From Vittaforma corneae ATCC 50505 (lineage: Eukaryota; Microsporidia; Nosematidae), in the NCBI RefSeq assembly GCF_000231115.1, contig NW_006889851.1, positions 1 through 64,000 on the forward strand: a stretch of DNA of 64,000 nt. The letters run 5' to 3'. A program made the translations under genes and the position numbers. Shown here in pieces: positions 59,411-64,000 of this stretch. A model generated the notes under the pieces. The model ran no database searches and had not been told where the DNA came from. It worked only from the letters and a program-made list of their open reading frames with translations. Every line of letters starts with the position of its first letter. The stretch's first letter is position 1.

Positions 59411-60169
59411 ATGCCTTATGGAAAAATAAAGCCATTCATCAAAAAGCTCTATGACATACTGGGAAGTGCTGAGTTTTCAGAGATAATCCAGTGGAATTCA
59501 AACGACTCCTTCATTATTCATGATCGTGAAAAGTTCTGTGAAGAGATCCTTAGAAAGTTTTTTAAAACTTCAAGCTTCGACAGCTTTACAAGACAGCTTA
59601 ATAAGTATGACTTCAGAAAGCAGAGAAACCAGGATATTTTCTGGAACAATGATTTTACTAAAAACAATTACGACAGGCTGAACAAGATAGTGGTTAAAGA
59701 GAGCTATCACACGCTGAGGCAGATTAGAGATAATGGACTGGGACTGTCTCTTTTTAATTGCAAGGTTGTTAAGATTCTGACCAAAATTGCTGATATGCTC
59801 GAAAATATAGCAAAAAACCAAAAGACAACAAAAAAAGTGCCAAAGATACTGATTTTCGAAGACTTTGATCCCTCAGAAATGGTTGAGATGCTTCAATGTA
59901 GAGGAGCCAAGGCTGATGTTGTATTCTTTTATAACGACTTCGAGGTGAAAATCAACAGCATCGAGTATGATTATCTTGTTATTGATTCAGAGCTATTTGA
60001 AATATTTAATAAAATTTCGAATGTGGACAGCTATAGGTCGAAGACAAAGGTCATTTGCACATCGAAGTTTTCTCCTGGAAAGTTTTCTTCAGACACTATG
60101 GGAAATTGTATTTACAAGCTGCTGAGAAAGCCATATGACGGATATCAGCTTTGTTCACTAATTAAATAA
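59411..60169 (+). CDS. HSF-type DNA-binding domain fused to receiver-like domain (SKN7-like)
   Basis: 252-aa putative transcription factor. Residues about 1-95 are an HSF-type winged helix: KIKPFIKKLYDILG, IIQWNSNDSFIIHDREKF, and the recognition-helix region FFKTSSFDSFTRQLNKYDF. A helical linker (about 110-140) follows. The C-terminal 105 residues look like a response-regulator receiver: ILIFEDF (acidic pair Glu150-Asp151), YDYLVIDSELF (Asp192 at the phospho-acceptor position), KVICTS (Thr217 at the switch) and LLRKPYDG (Lys240-Pro). This HSF-coil-receiver order is that of fungal SKN7/PRR1. The receiver is diverged, so phosphorylation is not assured. Start at 59411 or 59357. Confidence 0.75.
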   Translation: MPYGKIKPFIKKLYDILGSAEFSEIIQWNSNDSFIIHDREKFCEEILRKFFKTSSFDSFTRQLNKYDFRKQRNQDIFWNNDFTKNNYDRLNKIVVKESYHTLRQIRDNGLGLSLFNCKVVKILTKIADMLENIAKNQKTTKKVPKILIFEDFDPSEMVEMLQCRGAKADVVFFYNDFEVKINSIEYDYLVIDSELFEIFNKISNVDSYRSKTKVICTSKFSPGKFSSDTMGNCIYKLLRKPYDGYQLCSLIK

Positions 60170-60572
60170 GATAGACAGTACATTGGCTACAAGAACGGCC
60201 AGTTCCATATTGAATGTTCGTTAGTCTTTCGTTTTAATGTGTTTGCAATATTTTAAGTCACAGTGTCATCTTGTGCTCCAACAACAGTAATGTGACTAAA
60301 TGTCTAAAATGCCATCACAGCAATTTTTGCATATTATATACTAAACTATTTATAATCTGTTTGTACTACAAACTAATAATATTAGACGAATCGGCCAATT
60401 AATATCTAAAACAATGCTTTACCAATCCGATACCCTACTTGTGTCAAAATAAACCCTAGTTTCCCAGAGATCTTTTACATTCATTGGTTTTTTTTGCAAA
60501 GGCATTCTATGTTTCAGGTTCTGAAACTGACCGTTTCATAATGTATATAAAAATAAAATACATCCAAAATAC
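60170..60572. other. Intergenic region upstream of PTP1
   Basis: 403 bp, AT-rich, presumably the promoter of a strongly sporulation-expressed gene. ATATAAAAATAAAATA lies about 25 bases before the ATG. No clear CCC within 25 bases, unlike housekeeping genes here. Confidence 0.45.
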
Positions 60573-61553
60573 ATGTTCATCATGTTTAATCCCTTAGAGC
60601 TGCTTCTCACGATGGCATGCGTATATGCTAACATGTACAACAACTGTGCTGGTTTGAACTACTCAGCAAACCAGATTGCTGATATGTCTAAAATGCTTTC
60701 ATCTGGACAGTATTGTACCAACACTACTCCATCCAACGAGATGGGGTTCTTACCTCCAACCAGTCCATCAGGGCCTGGATATTGTGCAAACCAAGGCGCA
60801 ACTCCATGTGCCACAGGTGGTGGATCTTCTTCAGGATACTATCCCCAAAATGGTAACACTACTAATATTCCAGGAATGACATCTTCTCAGGCCCAAGAAT
60901 GCAGCGTGGTTACTTCAGTAGAGTGTGGTCCAAAGCAGTCTGGTAACAACTCTTTAGTGCCTCAGAGATTCACACCCTCTCAGTCGTCAACTGATTACAG
61001 CAATCAAAGTTGCAATCAACAGAGCACTGGCGGCGGTGGGTTTATTCCAGGACTGTATCCAGGTGATGGATCAAGTGGCAACGGAGGAGCATGCTATTCA
61101 CAATCTTCAACAAGACCAGACCAATCCAACAGCCTTATTGGATACTCCCAGCCTTGCAGTTCCTATCAGAATGGATCTGGCAGTTTCGTTCCAGGAAACA
61201 GCCCCATTGGATACTCCCAGCCTTGCAGTTCCTATCAGAATGGATCTGGCAGTTTCGTTCCAGGAAACAATTCTATTGGATACTCCCAGCCTTGCAGTTC
61301 TTATCAGAATGGATCTGGCAGTTTCGTTCCAGGAAACAGCCCCATTGGATACTCTCAGCCTTCTGCTTGCAGTTCCTATCAAAATGGAGGAGGATTCTCT
61401 GGTTTGTTTGATTGCTCAAATCCTTCCTTTGGCAAAACCCCAATTAATACTGCATATATTGGAACGACCGAGCTTCCTGTCGTTCCAGGATTTACTATTA
61501 ACCCTTCGTCCTGCAGCTCAAGCAGTGCATGCTGTACACCTTCTGCTCAATAA
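60573..61553 (+). CDS. PTP1: Polar tube protein 1-like
   Basis: Main structural protein of the polar tube, the extruded tube that delivers the spore contents into a host cell. The 326-aa protein has a signal peptide (NPLELLLTMACVYA). The mature part is rich in Gly, Ser, Asn, Gln and Pro, with about 16 cysteines for disulphide cross-linking. The centre holds tandem 23-residue repeats (GYSQPCSSYQNGSGSFVPGN core), and the C-terminus is Cys-rich (SSACCTP). PTP1 proteins diverge strongly, so identity rests on composition, repeats, secretion and the conserved linkage to PTP2. Ser/Thr-rich regions are likely O-mannosylated. ATG at 60573 or 60582. Confidence 0.85.
   Translation: MFIMFNPLELLLTMACVYANMYNNCAGLNYSANQIADMSKMLSSGQYCTNTTPSNEMGFLPPTSPSGPGYCANQGATPCATGGGSSSGYYPQNGNTTNIPGMTSSQAQECSVVTSVECGPKQSGNNSLVPQRFTPSQSSTDYSNQSCNQQSTGGGGFIPGLYPGDGSSGNGGACYSQSSTRPDQSNSLIGYSQPCSSYQNGSGSFVPGNSPIGYSQPCSSYQNGSGSFVPGNNSIGYSQPCSSYQNGSGSFVPGNSPIGYSQPSACSSYQNGGGFSGLFDCSNPSFGKTPINTAYIGTTELPVVPGFTINPSSCSSSSACCTPSAQ
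61140..61404 (+). repeat. 69-bp tandem repeat in PTP1, 3 full and 1 degenerate unit
   Basis: Units start at 61140, 61209, 61278 and 61347 (each GGATACTCCCAGCC or one change). The first three are almost identical; the fourth has an inserted Ser-Ala-Cys and ends early in NGGGF. Each unit encodes 23 residues with one cysteine. Period divisible by three keeps the frame, so copy number can vary without loss. Confidence 0.95.
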
Positions 61554-62143
61554 ATAGTTAAGGCTTAAGCTGTTGTATTAATATCTACGACACAATGTGC
61601 TATTCTTCGCACATTTCTAGTTTAGTGTTGATTTATTTGGCATATTGCAGCTAGACAAAAGATGTAGCTTTAAAGTTGTTATTTTAATTTTAGTGTACTA
61701 GAGCTTTTATTAGTTTTGGTCTGATTTTATGGATATAATATTTGGGCTGTATTATAATCTTTTTTAACGTTCTCGACACAGGAGCTAAAACAACTACTAT
61801 TAAAGAAAAATAGTTAATGAGGTAACTCAATGAGTATGCAACGATTACTAGCTATGTTTACATATAAAATTTCCCTTTAATTAGTTTGTATTAATTAACC
61901 CCCATGCATTATTGAACCATGGACATTCTGAAACCAAGCAGGTGTTACTTGAAATTCATTATGCACCGGCAATATTACTGATACATGTCATACTAAATTC
62001 CGATTGATCCATACTATTTTATATGCTGTCAGATATGAAACGTTAATTCTAAAACAACATTTCAGCTTTTTAAGTCCCTATTGGAGGGTCTTGAAACATG
62101 TTTGACAACTTTTCATTATAAAAAAATAAATTGAGTTTCAAAT
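61554..62143. other. Intergenic region between PTP1 and PTP2
   Basis: 590 bp, among the longest and most AT-rich spacers. Contains no ORF or RNA gene that I can recognise. Presumably the 3' end of PTP1 plus the PTP2 promoter (ATAAAAAAATAAATTG shortly before the ATG). Confidence 0.5.
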
Positions 62144-63025
62144 ATGAACAGAGTAGTGTCAATGATATTTTCCTTACTTACACTCAGTAAAGCACTAACA
62201 ATTCAAGAATTGCCGGATAACCATCCTATGAATGCACGTATGATGGGTCCACAGAACAGTGAGGCTGGTGTGATGATTAACCATTTGCAGAATAAGGTGA
62301 TGAGTGATGCAATGTATGGTAATAAGGGCGATGACTGTGGTGCAAGAGATAACCGGCTATCGGAAGGTGTTTACATCCCGCAAGCAGATCCAGTGACTGA
62401 GCATCTAGAGAGAATTCAGAAGCAACAGCAATGCTTGGTAGCCAAAGCTAAGACACAGAAAGCAATTGAAGATACAATGAAGCGGGTTATTAAAGAAACT
62501 ACTAAGCAAGCTACTAATGACTTCCAGAAGAACCTAGAAAAGAAGAATTGCGTGAACAAACTCGATCGATCTAATCACGAATGCTTCGTGAAGGATGTTC
62601 TGAAAGATTTCTATACTGCTATTGTATGGAAGGTAGCTGTTCACGACAATGTTGCACAGTTGTGGTATCATGATAAACTGGTTATTATGATTATATTTGA
62701 AACGATTGATTATATTGTCAAACCTGAGGAGCAGGAATGTTTCACATTCTTCCCTACATCCAATGTTGCTGCAGAAGAGAATGCACTTGGACATGTTGTG
62801 AATGTAATTGGAAAGCCAGCCACGCCTAAGTCTGCCACTCAGGGCGAATGTAGGCCATGCACTGATTTCCTGAAAAAGACGGTCGAAGGAACAGCATCGA
62901 AGTGCACCAACAACTGTGATCCATCCAATATTCTATTTTCAGGTTCCAACTTTAAGACCAAGAAAAGAAATACTTCAACAGTGGCACCCAGTGAAGCAAG
63001 GAACAGAGGTGGTAAAGAGGATTGA
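62144..63025 (+). CDS. PTP2: Polar tube protein 2-like
   Basis: Second polar tube structural protein, basic and cross-linked to PTP1. The 293-aa product has a signal peptide (VVSMIFSLLTLSKA), a helical Lys/Gln-rich centre (QKQQQCLVAKAKTQKAIEDT) and nine cysteines. Several are in conserved-type pairs (GECRPCTDF, SKCTNNC). The C-terminus is basic then charged (TKKRNTS...RGGKED). Size and Lys/Cys composition match PTP2 of Encephalitozoon and other genera (about 275-300 aa). The adjacency with PTP1 on the same strand is conserved across microsporidia. Confidence 0.88.
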   Translation: MNRVVSMIFSLLTLSKALTIQELPDNHPMNARMMGPQNSEAGVMINHLQNKVMSDAMYGNKGDDCGARDNRLSEGVYIPQADPVTEHLERIQKQQQCLVAKAKTQKAIEDTMKRVIKETTKQATNDFQKNLEKKNCVNKLDRSNHECFVKDVLKDFYTAIVWKVAVHDNVAQLWYHDKLVIMIIFETIDYIVKPEEQECFTFFPTSNVAAEENALGHVVNVIGKPATPKSATQGECRPCTDFLKKTVEGTASKCTNNCDPSNILFSGSNFKTKKRNTSTVAPSEARNRGGKED

Positions 63026-63291
63026 TTAAATTAATACTTTAGCAAAAGCACATTTTCAGTGATTTTTACCTTAAGCTTATTGATGGTAACCATCCCGACT
63101 GCATCAAGCATATGGCTTAATAGATGCAATCGTAGCACTTAAATTGGTGCCTAGCTAGATAAGAGTTTTGGAGTTTGCCGTGTTCATGAGAATCAAAAAT
63201 ATACAAGTCTTTTGCAACCTTGTTACTGGCCTCATGTGGCATGAAGCCATCAAAGCGAATTGTTTTGTGCATTCGTATCCTAGCCCCTCCA

Positions 63292-64000
63292 ATGGGTAGG
63301 AAGAAGGATGCGCTCATTCTAGGAATCCTGGCAAGCGCAGCTGCATATTTTCTCACATCAAAGCTTATCAGAAATAAAAAACAGGCAAGTACCCTTGCCG
63401 CACAGGGCTTTGCTAGCTTTAAAGAGCAGAAGTTTGGCGAGGCATTGGCGCATCTTCTCCAAATAGAACATCCGGATTTTGAGGTCAACGTCCGAATCTT
63501 CGAGTGCTACGAGAGACTGGGGAATCTGACAAGCGCGCTTATTTATCTCAACAGATGTCTAAAAGCTAAAGAGAATGGACTCGTTGATTTTAAAGCGATT
63601 TAATCTTCACTCGTCTCTGGAAATGCGCAGAGAGGCATTTAAAGATCTTTTTCTATTGAATTTAATAAACAAAGATGGAGAGCACAAGGAGAATGCGTCT
63701 GAATTTTTGAAGAAAATATGTGGAGGTTTGGCCAAAGCCCACAAGATTGAGGGGCTTGCCTCTCCCGTGAATTATGCTGATTTCTTTGAGACTCTTTTCT
63801 TTTTAAAGGATAAGCAAGATCCTGCGATTGTCTTTTTGAACAGCGCAGAATATAAAAAGTGTTTTGAATTTGTAAAGGAAAGCGATAATGAGCTTCACAA
63901 GCTCATACTAGGGTGTTTTTATCTCGTAAATGGCGATTTTACAGCATCGCTTAGGACATTTGAGTGTTTGGAGAATCAACAGACAGGCAACGATTTTGTG
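63292..64000 (+). CDS. TOM70: TOM70-like import receptor, frame broken and running off the window
   Basis: Outer-membrane receptor for proteins imported into mitosomes. It starts MGRKKDALILGILASAAAYF, an N-terminal signal anchor. A basic IRNKKQ follows, then TPRs (ASTLAAQGFASFKEQKFGEA and VNVRIFECYERLGNLTSALI), as in Tom70. The first frame stops at 63603, but TPR-type coding continues in the +1 frame (DSLILKRFNLHSSLEMRREA onward) to the end of the window. The break lies at about 63561-63570; dropping one A of the A4 run joins them. The ATG at 63292 follows GCCCCTCCA. The C-terminus is beyond the window. Confidence 0.78.

Noticed and set aside
61140..61404. CRISPR-like direct repeats
   Set aside because: Repeats are contiguous, coding and without spacers; eukaryotic genome.
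61036..61557. Long alternative-frame ORFs over the PTP1 repeats, both strands
   Set aside because: A repeat whose period is divisible by three keeps all frames open; the secreted Cys-rich frame is the real one.
1..64000. tRNA, rRNA or spliceosomal RNA genes and transposons
   Set aside because: I looked for B-box-like GTTCGA motifs, snRNA landmarks and transposase or reverse-transcriptase motifs and found none that I could support; a covariance search was not possible.

Overview
The window looks like nuclear DNA of a microsporidian, an obligate intracellular relative of fungi. The strongest evidence is the adjacent pair of polar tube protein genes at the right end: a secreted Cys/Gly/Ser/Gln/Asn-rich repeat protein (PTP1-like, about 60.6-61.6 kb) followed by a secreted lysine-rich cysteine protein (PTP2-like, 62.1-63.0 kb). 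Supporting signs are intron-poor, short-spaced eukaryotic genes, many shortened versions of conserved proteins, a TOM70-type receptor (mitosome import), and a CCC block, often with an AAATTT box, just upstream of most start codons. Intergenic gaps of about 60-650 bp are looser than in Encephalitozoon. A Trachipleistophora/Vavraia-like lineage is possible, but I cannot prove the species.

Layout. 0-7 kb: AHA1-like Hsp90 activator, a helical-repeat protein, 6-phosphogluconate dehydrogenase, dolichol-P-mannose synthase, topoisomerase III. 7-12 kb: small tail-anchored proteins around a long perfect hairpin, an RPA49-like Pol I subunit, ribosomal proteins eL29 and eS27, and the C-terminal part of CCT8, cut by a 988-base gap. 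13-21 kb: three multi-spanning membrane proteins interleaved with SRP54, a DHH exopolyphosphatase and a hypothetical. 21-34 kb: a class II myosin heavy chain, two orphans, a UTP4-like WD40 protein, a SEC66-like translocon subunit and the MTR4 helicase. 34-38 kb: KISH/TMEM167, an ABCG half-transporter with a degenerate ATPase domain, and a secreted orphan. 38-51 kb: cohesin SCC3, aminopeptidase P, eIF6, a p24 protein, SPC24-like, NOP56, CDC16/APC6, a KRE2-family mannosyltransferase and an LSO2-like protein. 51-57 kb: eS26, then a 2.2-kb block (membrane protein, RAD6, cyclin) present twice around a 20-N gap. 57-64 kb: a small unlisted gene, TMA46/ZC3H15, RRP9, an HSF-receiver fusion, PTP1, PTP2 and TOM70.

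Themes. Ribosome production and control are heavily represented (RPA49, UTP4, RRP9, NOP56, MTR4, eIF6, eL29, eS27, eS26, TMA46, LSO2). Secretion genes (SRP54, SEC66, p24, KISH, DPM1, KRE2) could serve polar-tube and spore-wall proteins, which are known to be O-mannosylated in other microsporidia. Cell-cycle genes (SCC3, SPC24, CDC16, cyclin, RAD6, TOP3) form a third group.

Caution. At least five recognisable conserved genes (SRP54, myosin, ABCG, eIF6, TOM70) and two or three smaller ones are interrupted by single-base frame changes, often in A or T runs. Sequencing error is the simplest explanation. The duplicated block ends exactly at the 20-N gap, so it may be two unmerged haplotypes rather than a true tandem duplication.
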